From assembly GCA_905214955.1 (NCBI GenBank), contig CAJMON010000002.1:1-64000 (forward strand): DNA of 64,000 bases. The letters run 5' to 3'. The notes under the pieces are model-generated. The model did no database searches. It was not told the DNA's origin and worked only from the letters and a program-made list of their open reading frames with translations. The stretch comes from an uncultured bacterium (GTDB lineage Bacteria > Bacillota > Clostridia > Lachnospirales > Lachnospiraceae). Positions 24,390-33,069 of the stretch are shown here, one piece after another; the first letter of the stretch is position 1, and the number at the start of each line of letters is the position of its first letter. A program made the translations under genes and the position numbers.

Positions 24390-25413
24390 GAAATACGACC
24401 TCCGACAAATATTTCTGAATCTGTTCTTTTTCTCTGCCATCCGGCACTTTTCCCAGAACCCGGTCTAATTTGGCGCGGGCTGCCATATTTTCGGCAGTTT
24501 TCCGGTCAATGCCTCTTGAACCGTAATAAAACAGTGTTTCTTCATCCATTTCTCCAATGGCTGCGCCGTGGTTTCCCACCACATCCTCTTCTGCGCACAG
24601 AATCAGGGGAATGGTGCGGTTGACGGCGTCATTGCCAAGAAGAAGGACGGATTCACTCTCCTGTCCCACCGATCCGGAAGCACCTTTCTTAAAGTCAATG
24701 GTACCGCGGAACAGCTTTCTGGAGGAATCCTTTAAGGTTCCGTCTGCCATAATTTCACAGATGGTTTTCTTTCCGTAATGATTGGACACATAGTTCATAT
24801 CCAGGGTCTGGGTTCCTTTTTCCAGATAAGCAATATCTGCCGCAAAGGAGCTGCCATCTCCATCAAGATCCGTCTGGCATCCGGCATACACGTCTCCGTT
24901 TCCTGAAAACAGCTGGAGCAGTTCCAGGGTGCCCTCTTTTGCAGCACGGGCGCAGATATCATTCACAAGAGGAGAAGCTTCGCTTAACATGGGCACCTGA
25001 ATCAGACGGACCTTTGCGCCTTCTTCTATGTCTACCAAAGTACGTACTGCCAAAGCGCCTTTTTCTTCTGATTCTTCGTACAGAAGGAAAGCGGTCAGTT
25101 CACTGCCTTTCGCGGCTTTTAAATAAACAGTGCCGGCACTGCTGCCTGCAGGAGAAATATGAACAGAAACGGTTTTGGCGTTTTCTGTGCTGAGAAAAGA
25201 ACATGTGGCAGTCTGTTTTTCCTCAAACAGCGGTTTTAAAGTTTCTTCAAAAAGAGTGTCCGGGAAAGGACTCTGCTCATCGGCGGAAGTCATCTGGCAG
25301 GGAGCAGACACTTCTTTCCAGGCAAGAGGCGTTTCGTTCATATGCAGCCAGTTCCAGGTCTTGGCCGGAAGGGAATTGACTGTCATTGAAAGTGTTTGTT
25401 CCATTTTGTCCAT
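24370..25413 (-). CDS. sufD: Fe-S assembly scaffold subunit SufD
   Basis: A 347-aa beta-helix partner of SufB in the SufBCD scaffold. The C-terminal block GNHGAAIGEMDEETLFYYGSRGI is the SufB/SufD family signature, and the N-terminal third is divergent as usual. Its ATG overlaps the sufB stop (TAATG). Confidence 0.92.
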   Translation of the reverse strand: MDKMEQTLSMTVNSLPAKTWNWLHMNETPLAWKEVSAPCQMTSADEQSPFPDTLFEETLKPLFEEKQTATCSFLSTENAKTVSVHISPAGSSAGTVYLKAAKGSELTAFLLYEESEEKGALAVRTLVDIEEGAKVRLIQVPMLSEASPLVNDICARAAKEGTLELLQLFSGNGDVYAGCQTDLDGDGSSFAADIAYLEKGTQTLDMNYVSNHYGKKTICEIMADGTLKDSSRKLFRGTIDFKKGASGSVGQESESVLLLGNDAVNRTIPLILCAEEDVVGNHGAAIGEMDEETLFYYGSRGIDRKTAENMAARAKLDRVLGKVPDGREKEQIQKYLSEVVFHECTNE

Positions 25414-26819
25414 TATCCAATACTTCCTTTCATTTCCAGACGGATCAGATTGTTCATTTCCACCGCATATTCCACAGGAAGCTCCTTGGAAACATTGTCG
25501 GCAAATCCGCTGACAATCAAAGCTCTGGCATCTTCTTCGCTCATACCTCTGGACATTAGATAGAAAACGGCATCATCACTGATCCGTCCAATCTGTGCTT
25601 CGTGGCCTACATTGGCATCTTTGCACCGGATATCCATAGCCGGAATGGTATCGGATCTGGAAACAGAATCCAGCATCAGAGACTGGCAGGATACGGAAGA
25701 TTTGGAGTGCTTTGCTTCTTTTCCGATAACCACAGAGCTTCGGAAGGTGCTGATTCCACCGTCCTTGGAGATGGAACGGGTATTCATGTAGGAGCTGGTA
25801 TCCGGCGCGGCATGAACCACTTTTGCTCCGGTATCCAGGTTCTGACCTTTGCCTGCAAAGGTGACACCGGTAAATTCCATCCGTGCGCCTTTTCCCTTCA
25901 AAATGCTCATCGGATACAAGTAAGACACATGGGAGCCAAAGGAACCGGAAATCCATTCAATGGTACCGCCCTCTTCTACCAGAGCCCGCTTGGTGTTCAG
26001 GTTGTACATATTTTTTGACCAGTTTTCAATGGTGGAATACCGTAATTTTGCATTTTTTTCGACAAACAGTTCCACACAGCCTGCGTGAAGGTTGGCTACA
26101 TTGTATTTGGGTGCGGAACAGCCTTCAATGAAATGTAAGGAGGCTCCTTCATCCACGATGATCAGGGTATGCTCAAACTGTCCGGCACCGGGGGCATTTA
26201 ACCGGAAGTAGGACTGCAAAGGAATGGTAACGGAAACTCCCTTTGGCACGTACACAAAAGAGCCGCCGGACCAGACAGCACCGTGAAGGGCTGCAAATTT
26301 GTGGTCATTTGGTTTGACCAGCTTCATAAAATGGGTTCGCACCATCTCTGAATATTCGCCTTTTAAGGCGCTTTCCATATCGGTGTAAACCACTCCCTGG
26401 GCAGCCACTTCTGCCCGGACATTGTGGTAAACCAGCTCAGAATCGTACTGGGCGCCAACACCTGCCAGGGATTTCTGCTCTGCCTGGGGAATGCCAAGGC
26501 GCTCAAAGGTTTCCTTGATGTCTTTTGGCACATCAGACCATTTTGCTTTCATTTTTGTATTGGGACGGACATAGGTGACAATGTTGTCCATGTCCAGTCC
26601 TTCAATGGATGGACCCCAGTCCGGTACTTTCATTTCATTGTAAATCTGCAGAGAGCGCAGACGGAACAGCTGCATCCACTGGGGATCCTGTTTCTCTTTG
26701 GAAAGCTGCTCAACGATCTGGGGAGTCAGTCCGGCGGAAAGCTTATAAGCGTCTTTTTCCTCATCCCGGATATCGTAAATACTCCGGTTAATATCCGCTA
26801 CATAGCTTTTTTCTTTCAT
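25413..26819 (-). CDS. sufB: Fe-S assembly scaffold subunit SufB
   Basis: A 468-aa core scaffold on which Fe-S clusters are built. Conserved stretches include WSGGSFVYVPKGVSV, GCSAPKY, STIENWSKNMYNLNTKRA, ISGSFGSHVSYLYPM and DVRC-like DIRCKDANVGHEAQIGRI. It lies 3 bases after sufC. The N-terminus has no Fe-S motif, as in most Firmicutes. Confidence 0.97.
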   Translation of the reverse strand: MKEKSYVADINRSIYDIRDEEKDAYKLSAGLTPQIVEQLSKEKQDPQWMQLFRLRSLQIYNEMKVPDWGPSIEGLDMDNIVTYVRPNTKMKAKWSDVPKDIKETFERLGIPQAEQKSLAGVGAQYDSELVYHNVRAEVAAQGVVYTDMESALKGEYSEMVRTHFMKLVKPNDHKFAALHGAVWSGGSFVYVPKGVSVTIPLQSYFRLNAPGAGQFEHTLIIVDEGASLHFIEGCSAPKYNVANLHAGCVELFVEKNAKLRYSTIENWSKNMYNLNTKRALVEEGGTIEWISGSFGSHVSYLYPMSILKGKGARMEFTGVTFAGKGQNLDTGAKVVHAAPDTSSYMNTRSISKDGGISTFRSSVVIGKEAKHSKSSVSCQSLMLDSVSRSDTIPAMDIRCKDANVGHEAQIGRISDDAVFYLMSRGMSEEDARALIVSGFADNVSKELPVEYAVEMNNLIRLEMKGSIG

Positions 26820-26822
26820 GGG

Positions 26823-27602
26823 TTATTCACATCCTTTTTCGGCATCGCTGGATTCCTGCTCAAACATTTCAAAGCCTTGGCTGTTAATCTGTTCTACCAG
26901 TTCCGGGCCGCCTGTCTGGCAGATTTTTCCATCTACCATAACATGGGTCTGGTCTACATGGAGAGCCTCCAGAATCCGTGTACTGTGGGTGATGATTAAA
27001 AGACCGCCATTGCAGGTTTCCTGATAAGCACGGATGCCGTTGGAAACGGTGCGGACAGCATCCACATCCAGTCCGGAGTCGGTTTCATCCAGAATGACAA
27101 AAGAAGGTTTCAGCATCAGCATCTGAAGAATCTCTGCTTTTTTCTTTTCTCCTCCGGAAAATCCCACGTTCAAATCACGCTCTGCATAAGAGGGATCCAT
27201 GGAAAGAAGCTCCATGGCTTTTTCCAGTTCTTTTTTAAAGTCCCACAGACGGATACGCTTTCCACTTCGCTGCTCTAAGGCGCTGCGGATGAAAGCACTT
27301 AAAGAAACACCCGGAACTTCCAGGGGATTCTGGAAAGATAAGAACATGCCTGCTTTGGCACGCTTATCTACCGGCTCTTCTGTGATATCTTTTCCATTAA
27401 AAAGAATGCTTCCTTCTGTAATCTGGTATCTTGGATTTCCAATCAGGGCATAGCCCAGGGTGGATTTTCCGGTGCCGTTTGGCCCCATCAGTACGTGGGT
27501 TTCTCCCGGCTGTATCGTAAGATCAATTCCATGAAGAATCTCTTTGTCTTCGACGCTGACATGCAGTTCGTTTACGCGAAGAAGCGCATTTTGAGTATTC
27601 AT
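26823..27602 (-). CDS. sufC: Fe-S assembly ATPase SufC
   Basis: A 259-aa ABC-type ATPase that drives the SufBCD complex. Walker A GPNGTGKST, signature FSGGEKKKAE, and Walker B FVILDETDSGLD, with the Asp typical of SufC. Its ATG overlaps the stop of the rrf2 gene (ATGA). Confidence 0.97.
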   Translation of the reverse strand: MNTQNALLRVNELHVSVEDKEILHGIDLTIQPGETHVLMGPNGTGKSTLGYALIGNPRYQITEGSILFNGKDITEEPVDKRAKAGMFLSFQNPLEVPGVSLSAFIRSALEQRSGKRIRLWDFKKELEKAMELLSMDPSYAERDLNVGFSGGEKKKAEILQMLMLKPSFVILDETDSGLDVDAVRTVSNGIRAYQETCNGGLLIITHSTRILEALHVDQTHVMVDGKICQTGGPELVEQINSQGFEMFEQESSDAEKGCE

Positions 27603-28036
27603 GATTCTGCCTCCTTATGAGAATGTTCATTTCCGTTTTGCACCAGGTCTTTGAGTGTAATTTTATTTAAATAAGCCTGGATCACTTCTGATAAGCCCAC
27701 CCATACCGGAAGAGTGCAACAGCTGTCTGCATGGCTGCATGGCTCGGCGTCCTTTCTGGTACAGGCAACAGGGGCAAGGCTCCCTTCTGTCAACGTGAGA
27801 ATTTCATCCAGATGGTATTCTTCCGGCCGTTTGGTCAGCCGGTATCCGCCGCCTTTGCCGCTGGCGCCTTCTACAAGGCCAGCCTTTGAAAGGATTCCCA
27901 CGATGCTTTCCAGATATTTTTTTGAGATGTCCTGGCGTTCACAGATTTCCTTCAATGGAATGTAGGAACCGGAACCGTGTTCTGCCAGATCAGCCATGAC
28001 ACGCAGTGCATAACGTCCTTTTGTTGAAACTATCAT
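27599..28036 (-). CDS. Rrf2/IscR-family Fe-S sensing regulator
   Basis: A 145-aa winged-helix transcription factor of the Rrf2 family heading the suf operon. The DNA-binding helix-turn-helix lies around residues 25-60 (SYIPLKEICERQDISKKYLE). Cys92, Cys100 and Cys106/107 are spaced like the [2Fe-2S] ligands of IscR (92, 98, 104). Self-regulation of suf by cluster status is therefore likely. It could equally be a CymR-type cysteine regulator, but the Cys cluster argues against that. Confidence 0.88.
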   Translation of the reverse strand: MIVSTKGRYALRVMADLAEHGSGSYIPLKEICERQDISKKYLESIVGILSKAGLVEGASGKGGGYRLTKRPEEYHLDEILTLTEGSLAPVACTRKDAEPCSHADSCCTLPVWVGLSEVIQAYLNKITLKDLVQNGNEHSHKEAES

Positions 28037-28093
28037 GAGTTTCCTGCCTCCTGTTTTTTGAAAACGGTTTTTCTAATTTTTGAGTTTGTCTGG

Positions 28094-28122
28094 AGTATAC
28101 ACCTACTAACCTAGTATGTCAA
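28094..28122 (-). promoter_or_regulatory. Promoter and operator of the suf operon
   Basis: Minus strand TTGACA, 17-base spacer, TATACT. The spacer contains the inverted repeat TACTA-GGT-TAGTA (28104-28116), well placed for the Rrf2 repressor encoded first in the operon. Confidence 0.75.
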
Positions 28123-28148
28123 TAGGAGAATCAATCAGAATTGGTTCA

Positions 28149-28180
28149 CAAAAAAGAAAAGCCACCATTCGTGGCTTTTC
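28149..28180 (-). terminator. Intrinsic terminator after enolase
   Basis: GAAAAGCCAC and GTGGCTTTTC form a perfect 10-bp stem with a 5-base loop followed by a T-run on the minus strand. Confidence 0.9.
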
Positions 28181-28212
28181 CAAATTAGGCAAATAGAAGG
28201 AGTTTTAAAAGT

Positions 28213-29511
28213 TTATCCGCGTTTTACATTGAATGCTTTCATTCCCGGATAAACAGCGGATGTGCCAAGCTCTTCCTCGATACGCAGCAGCTGGTTGTAT
28301 TTTGCAACGCGCTCGCTTCTACTGGGAGCTCCGGTCTTGATCTGGCAGGTATTTAATGCCACTGCCAGGTCTGCAATGGTGGTATCCTCAGTTTCACCGG
28401 AACGGTGGGAAGAAATCGCAGTGTATCCTGCTTTATGAGCCATTTTAATAGCTTCCAGGGTTTCAGAAACAGAACCAATCTGGTTCAGTTTGATCAGGAT
28501 GGCATTTCCACAGCCAAGCTCAATTCCTTTGGAAAGACGGGTGGTGTTGGTTACAAATAAGTCATCGCCTACCAGCTGTACCTTACCGCCAAGACGCTTG
28601 GTCAGCTGCTGCCAGCCTTCCCAGTCCTCTTCATCCAGAGCATCTTCGATGGAAATGATGGGATATTTGTCTACCAGTTTCTCCCAGTGGCTGATCAGTT
28701 CTTCGGAAGTGTAAGCAGTACCAGCCTTCGGCAGAATGTATTCGCCTTTCTTGGAGCCCTTCCATTCGCTGGAAGCAGCATCCATTGCCAGCATAAAGTC
28801 TTTACCCGGCTCATATCCGGCAGCTTTTACTGCATTTAAAATATATTCAATGGCTTCTTCATCGCTTGCCAGATCCGGTGCAAATCCACCCTCGTCTCCT
28901 ACAGAAGTAGCAAGTCCATTCTTCTTTAAGAGTGCTGCCAGTGCATGGAACACTTCGGAGCACCAGCGGAGTGCTTCTTTAAAGGTGGGAGCACCTACCG
29001 GCATAATCATAAATTCCTGAACGTCTACGGTGTTGGCTGCGTGGGCACCGCCATTTAAAATGTTCATCATGGGGACCGGCAGACGGTTTCCGGAAACACC
29101 GCCCAAGAAACGGTACAGCGGAATATCCAGGGAAATGGCTGCAGCTCTGCAGCAGGCAATGGAAACAGCCAGAATGGCGTTTGCACCCAGATTAGACTTG
29201 TCGCTGGTTCCGTCTGCTTTGATCATGGCTGCATCCACTGCATAAATGTCAGAAGCGTCCATGCCAGTCAGCACGTCATTGATGGTGGTATTGATGTTTT
29301 CCACTGCTTTGGAAACACCTTTGCCGAGATAGCGGCTTTTATCTCCATCACGCAGTTCCAGGGCTTCAAACTCTCCGGTAGATGCGCCGCTGGGAGCGGT
29401 TCCTCTTCCCATGGAGCCGTCTGCCAGATAAACTTCTGCTTCTACCGTCGGATTTCCTCTGGAATCCATGATTTCTCTTCCGATGACTTTTTCAATCTCT
29501 AAATAATTCAT
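28213..29511 (-). CDS. eno: Enolase
   Basis: Glycolytic enzyme converting 2-phosphoglycerate to phosphoenolpyruvate. The 432-aa sequence has the expected motifs: SRGNPTVEAEVYL, GAPSGASTGE-like TAPSGASTGE, DLAVALNT and the late signature LVGDDLFVTNTTRL, plus KLNQIGSVSETLEA and SHRSGETEDTTI. It is a single-gene unit with its own promoter and terminator. Confidence 0.98.
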   Translation of the reverse strand: MNYLEIEKVIGREIMDSRGNPTVEAEVYLADGSMGRGTAPSGASTGEFEALELRDGDKSRYLGKGVSKAVENINTTINDVLTGMDASDIYAVDAAMIKADGTSDKSNLGANAILAVSIACCRAAAISLDIPLYRFLGGVSGNRLPVPMMNILNGGAHAANTVDVQEFMIMPVGAPTFKEALRWCSEVFHALAALLKKNGLATSVGDEGGFAPDLASDEEAIEYILNAVKAAGYEPGKDFMLAMDAASSEWKGSKKGEYILPKAGTAYTSEELISHWEKLVDKYPIISIEDALDEEDWEGWQQLTKRLGGKVQLVGDDLFVTNTTRLSKGIELGCGNAILIKLNQIGSVSETLEAIKMAHKAGYTAISSHRSGETEDTTIADLAVALNTCQIKTGAPSRSERVAKYNQLLRIEEELGTSAVYPGMKAFNVKRG

Positions 29512-29556
29512 GATAAAAAATCCCCTTTCAGTAGTTACACTAAACTAACCATGATT

Positions 29557-29586
29557 AGTATAAACTTATTGAAAGGAGATTTGCAA
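29557..29586 (-). promoter_or_regulatory. Promoter of eno with an adjacent inverted repeat
   Basis: Minus strand TTGCAA, 18-base spacer, TATACT. ACTAA-TCATGG-TTAGT overlaps and follows the -10 (about 29543-29559) and could be an operator. Confidence 0.55.
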
Positions 29587-29624
29587 GGATTTTTTGCTTA
29601 ACAAGAAATTTTTCCATTAACGGT

Positions 29625-30389
29625 TTATTCCGGATGGGGACCTGCCAGATCTTTGATGACTTCCCCTGCGATGATGAGGCCTGCTACGGAAGGAACAAAG
29701 GCGGTACTTCCCGGAATGTCCCGGCGCTCTGTGCATTTGTGCTTTGCACCTGGCGGGCAGATGCAGTGGGTTCTGCAACTGATGGACATATCTTCTATGG
29801 GCCTGGTGGGCAGTTCTTCGGAGTATACCACTTTCAGTTTCTTCACGCCCCGCTTCTTTAATTCCCGGCGCATAACTTTTGCCAGAGGACATACCTTTGT
29901 CTTATAAATGTCCGCCACTTTAAACTGGGTGGGGTCTAACTTGTTTCCGGCTCCCATGCAGCTGATAATCGGCACCTGGCATTTTTGAGCCTGGAGAATC
30001 AGCTCAATTTTGGCAGTCACAGTATCCACGGCGTCCACCACATAGTCGTACTGGTCAAAGGCAAATTCGTGGGCATTTTCCGGAAGGAAAAAGCATTTAT
30101 GCACTTCCACTTCGGCATTTGGGTTGATCTCCAAAATCCGTTCTTTCATGACATCGACTTTATATTTTCCAACGGTTTTTCGGGTGGCAATAATCTGGCG
30201 GTTTAAATTGGTTAAGCAGACTTTGTCATCATCAATCAGATCAAAGGATCCTACTCCGCTTCGCACCAGGGCTTCACAGACATAGCCTCCTACTCCGCCA
30301 ATACCAAACACGGCAACTCTGGCATTTCTCAGACGTTCCATGGATTCCTCGCCAAACAGCAGCTGTGTTCTGGAAAACTGATTTAACAT
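29625..30389 (-). CDS. tcdA: tRNA threonylcarbamoyladenosine dehydratase TcdA
   Basis: A 254-aa E1-like enzyme that uses ATP to cyclise the t6A base at position 37 of tRNAs. GIGGVGGYVCEALVRSG is the nucleotide-binding loop, followed by LIDDDKVCLTNLNRQ and VDAVDTVTAK. Cys residues near SCMGAG and the C-terminal CRTHCICPPGAKHKC region are also visible. The ATG at 30389 (MLNQFSRTQL) has AAAGGA upstream and lies downstream of the promoter at 30433-30461; the longer frame would start before the transcript. Confidence 0.9.
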   Translation of the reverse strand: MLNQFSRTQLLFGEESMERLRNARVAVFGIGGVGGYVCEALVRSGVGSFDLIDDDKVCLTNLNRQIIATRKTVGKYKVDVMKERILEINPNAEVEVHKCFFLPENAHEFAFDQYDYVVDAVDTVTAKIELILQAQKCQVPIISCMGAGNKLDPTQFKVADIYKTKVCPLAKVMRRELKKRGVKKLKVVYSEELPTRPIEDMSISCRTHCICPPGAKHKCTERRDIPGSTAFVPSVAGLIIAGEVIKDLAGPHPE

Positions 30390-30432
30390 GTTTTTGATTC
30401 CTTTCTTCGCATCTTTTGATACGGACATAGGA

Positions 30433-30461
30433 AGAATACACCAGATTTCCTACTCTGTCAA
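30433..30461 (-). promoter_or_regulatory. Promoter of tcdA
   Basis: Minus strand TTGACA, 17-base spacer, TATTCT. The -35 overlaps the last codons of the Hsp70 gene. Confidence 0.6.
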
Positions 30462-32213
30462 TAGGAAACCAGCGGAAGCTTCCAGCTGTGCTTTAGCGGC
30501 ATTTAACTTGTCTAAGTCTTCCTGGGTGATCTTGTCCACCCGGATTTTTCCAAGAAGTTTTTCCAAGGAAGCTAAGTCGGTTTTGATCTGTTTTTTCTGG
30601 GTGCGGTCCAGAGTCTTTTTGGCATCAGAATAAGCCTGGGATACACGGCGGACAAGCACATTGGCCTGCTGGATCACATCTAAGGCCTCCACCCGTAGAG
30701 TATCGGTGCCCGCATAAGCCTGGGCATCGTACATAGCCTGTGTGATTTCATCCTCTGACATCCGGTCGTTGGCCGTGATGGTAATGGACTGTTCTTTTCC
30801 GGTATCCAGATCCTTTGCAGAGACTTTTAAAATACCGTTAGCATCGATATCAAAGGTGACTTCAATCTGGGGTACTCCGGCAGGGGCGCGCTTGATGCCT
30901 TTCAGCTTGAACCGTCCGATGGTTTTGTTGTCTTTTGCCAGGGGACGCTCGCCCTGAAGGACATGGATATCTACTTCTCTCTGATAGGGAGCTGCTGTGG
31001 AGAAAATTTTCGTAAACCGTGCAGGCAGGGTAGAATTGCGTTCTACCAGACGGGTGGCTACACCCCCTACGGTTTCAATGGATAAACTTAAGGGCGTTAC
31101 ATCCAAAAGCAGAATACCGTCGGAAGCTCCGGCAGCTATAATGGCATTTCCCTGAAGGGTGCTTCCAAGAACCGCGGCGCCCTGGGCAACACATTCATCC
31201 GGATTGATATTTCTAGAGGGCTCTTTTCCTGTAAGTATTTTTACTTTTTCGGCAACAGCCGGAATTCTGGTAGAACCGCCTACCAGAAGAACTCTTCCAA
31301 GTTCTGATGGAGCAATCCCGGCATCAGCAAGCGCATTTTTCACCGGTCCAGCAGTCCGATCTACCAGATCAGAGGTTAAACGGTCAAATTCTGCTCTGGT
31401 AAGGGTCAGATCCAAATGAACCGGCTCGCCCTTTATCTGGGTCAGGTACGGCAGCATGATATGGGTGCTCTCAGAGGAAGAAAGTTCTTTTTTGGCCTGT
31501 TCTGCGGCTTCCCGGATACGCTGCATGACAGCAAAATCCCTGGAAATATCAGCAGAATGTTCTTTGCGGAAGGCATCGGTGATCCAGGAGACTACCCGCT
31601 CATCAAAGTCATCGCCGCCAAGGTGGTTGTCACCGGCGGTTGCCAGAACTTCGATGACTCCTTCACCAATCTCAATGATAGACACATCGAAAGTGCCGCC
31701 GCCTAAATCGTAGACCATGACTTTCTGGGGCTCGCCGTGATCCAGTCCGTAAGAAAGAGCGGCGCTGGTTGGCTCATTGATGATCCGCTTGACGGTAAGG
31801 CCTGCAATCCGTCCGGCGTCCTTGGTTGCCTGGCGCTGAATATCGTTAAAATAAGCGGGAACCGTGATGACTGCCTCCGTCACAGGCTCCCCTAAAAAGT
31901 CTTCTGCATCTTTTTTTAACTGCATTAAAATCATGGCGCTGATGGTCTGAGGCTTGTAGACAGTTCCGTCGATTCTGGCAGACCAGTCGGTTCCCATATG
32001 CCGTTTCACGGAACTGATGGTGCGGTCCGGGTTGGTCACTGCCTGGCGTCTGGCCGCCTCTCCTACCAGCCGCTCTCCTTTTTTTGTAAATGCTACAATA
32101 CTTGGGGTGGTCCGTCCGCCTGCAGAAGTGGGAATGATCACCGGCGCTCCATTTTCTACAACGGAAACACAGCTGTTTGTGGTTCCGAGGTCAATGCCGA
32201 TTACTTTGCTCAT
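30450..32213 (-). CDS. Hsp70-family chaperone (DnaK paralogue)
   Basis: A 587-aa Hsp70 with the complete ATPase domain (GIDLGTTNSCVSV, VYDLGGGTFDVSII, LVGGSTRIP), the interdomain linker before LLLDVTPLSLSIET, and the substrate-binding beta domain. The helical lid is short and there is no acidic disordered tail, so it is shorter than typical DnaK (about 610-640 aa). It is not in the usual hrcA-grpE-dnaK-dnaJ cluster. It follows a J-domain protein and a DUF5685 protein, so it is probably a specialised paralogue serving that module. Many databases would label it DnaK. Confidence 0.92.
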   Translation of the reverse strand: MSKVIGIDLGTTNSCVSVVENGAPVIIPTSAGGRTTPSIVAFTKKGERLVGEAARRQAVTNPDRTISSVKRHMGTDWSARIDGTVYKPQTISAMILMQLKKDAEDFLGEPVTEAVITVPAYFNDIQRQATKDAGRIAGLTVKRIINEPTSAALSYGLDHGEPQKVMVYDLGGGTFDVSIIEIGEGVIEVLATAGDNHLGGDDFDERVVSWITDAFRKEHSADISRDFAVMQRIREAAEQAKKELSSSESTHIMLPYLTQIKGEPVHLDLTLTRAEFDRLTSDLVDRTAGPVKNALADAGIAPSELGRVLLVGGSTRIPAVAEKVKILTGKEPSRNINPDECVAQGAAVLGSTLQGNAIIAAGASDGILLLDVTPLSLSIETVGGVATRLVERNSTLPARFTKIFSTAAPYQREVDIHVLQGERPLAKDNKTIGRFKLKGIKRAPAGVPQIEVTFDIDANGILKVSAKDLDTGKEQSITITANDRMSEDEITQAMYDAQAYAGTDTLRVEALDVIQQANVLVRRVSQAYSDAKKTLDRTQKKQIKTDLASLEKLLGKIRVDKITQEDLDKLNAAKAQLEASAGFLLTE

Positions 32214-32262
32214 AGTTGTCTGTCCTTTCTATTCATTCGTAAAATCAGACCTGCCAGACCCA

Positions 32263-33069
32263 TCAGCAGGGTCTGCAGCACATGCACAGAAACTGCATGG
32301 CACAGAAGCTCATACACATCCGGCTCATGCCTTCTGCATACCGCTGGAAGCCTTCTCCATTTTCAGTATAAGAGGTGCCGCTCTGGCGCAGCGCCTGAAA
32401 AGTCTGCTGGTAAACGGGATTCTGAGGTGCCATCTCTACCGCTCTCTGGATCTGCTCCATGGCCCGGATGCTGTTTCCCAGTCCGTTGTTTGCCAGGGCG
32501 CTTAAGTAAAACCAGCGGGCATCCCGGCTGCTGCTGATGATTCCGTTTAAGGTATCATTGGCATAGGTAAACTGGCGCATGTTGATAAAGTCTATTGCCT
32601 GTCGTATGTCATTGCTGTCTCCTGGCTGGGCAGAAGGTCGTGGAATCTCATAATATGCACGGCCAAAACCAAAGAGATCATCAAAATTAAAATCACCGAA
32701 ACTGCCGTATCCGCCATACCCGTTCTGCTGATAGTCTCCCTGATTTCCGTATCCGCCCTGGCTGCCATAGCTTCCCTGATTTCCATAACTGCCCTGGTTC
32801 CCGTAGGTTCCCTGGCTTCCGTAGCTGCGGTTTCCATAGGAATTCTGTCCATATGGATTTCCCTGGGTCTGGCGCTGACGCTGGTATTTTTCTGGATTGT
32901 TCAGCATGTCGTAAGCTTCGTTGATTTCATTCATTTTTTCGGTAGCGTGGGGGTCATCCGGATGAAGGTCCGGATGGTACTGTTTTGCTTTCTGCCGGTA
33001 GGCGCGTTTGATTTCATCTTTTGTGGCATCCTTAGATATTCCAAGGACTTTATAGGGATCGTCGATCAT
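32263..33069 (-). CDS. J-domain protein with Tyr/Gly/Asn/Gln repeats and Cys-rich tail
   Basis: A 268-aa Hsp40-like co-chaperone. The J domain (1-64) has HPD at 32-34, so it should stimulate an Hsp70, presumably the one encoded next. Residues 66-127 are a low-complexity repeat of YGNQGS type, similar in composition to prion-like domains. Residues about 150-230 form TPR-like helices. The tail (252-268) has six Cys, as in FCAMQFLCMCCRPC, and could bind metal, be lipidated or form disulfides. There are no zinc-finger or DnaJ C-terminal domains. The ATG overlaps the DUF5685 stop (ATGA), giving tight coupling. Confidence 0.88.
   Translation of the reverse strand: MIDDPYKVLGISKDATKDEIKRAYRQKAKQYHPDLHPDDPHATEKMNEINEAYDMLNNPEKYQRQRQTQGNPYGQNSYGNRSYGSQGTYGNQGSYGNQGSYGSQGGYGNQGDYQQNGYGGYGSFGDFNFDDLFGFGRAYYEIPRPSAQPGDSNDIRQAIDFINMRQFTYANDTLNGIISSSRDARWFYLSALANNGLGNSIRAMEQIQRAVEMAPQNPVYQQTFQALRQSGTSYTENGEGFQRYAEGMSRMCMSFCAMQFLCMCCRPC
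32690..32870. repeat. In-frame tandem repeat in the J-domain gene
   Basis: Degenerate units of about 15-24 bases encode runs such as SYGNQGSYGNQG. Such coding minisatellites often vary in copy number between strains. Confidence 0.75.

Noticed and set aside
30433..30461. tcdA promoter as a second target of the suf Rrf2 regulator
   Set aside because: It shares several bases with the suf promoter, but most are the common -35 and -10 boxes, and the central palindrome is missing.
32690..32870. CRISPR-like repeat array
   Set aside because: The repeated units are in frame, adjacent without spacers, and encode the Tyr/Gly/Asn/Gln segment of the J-domain protein.
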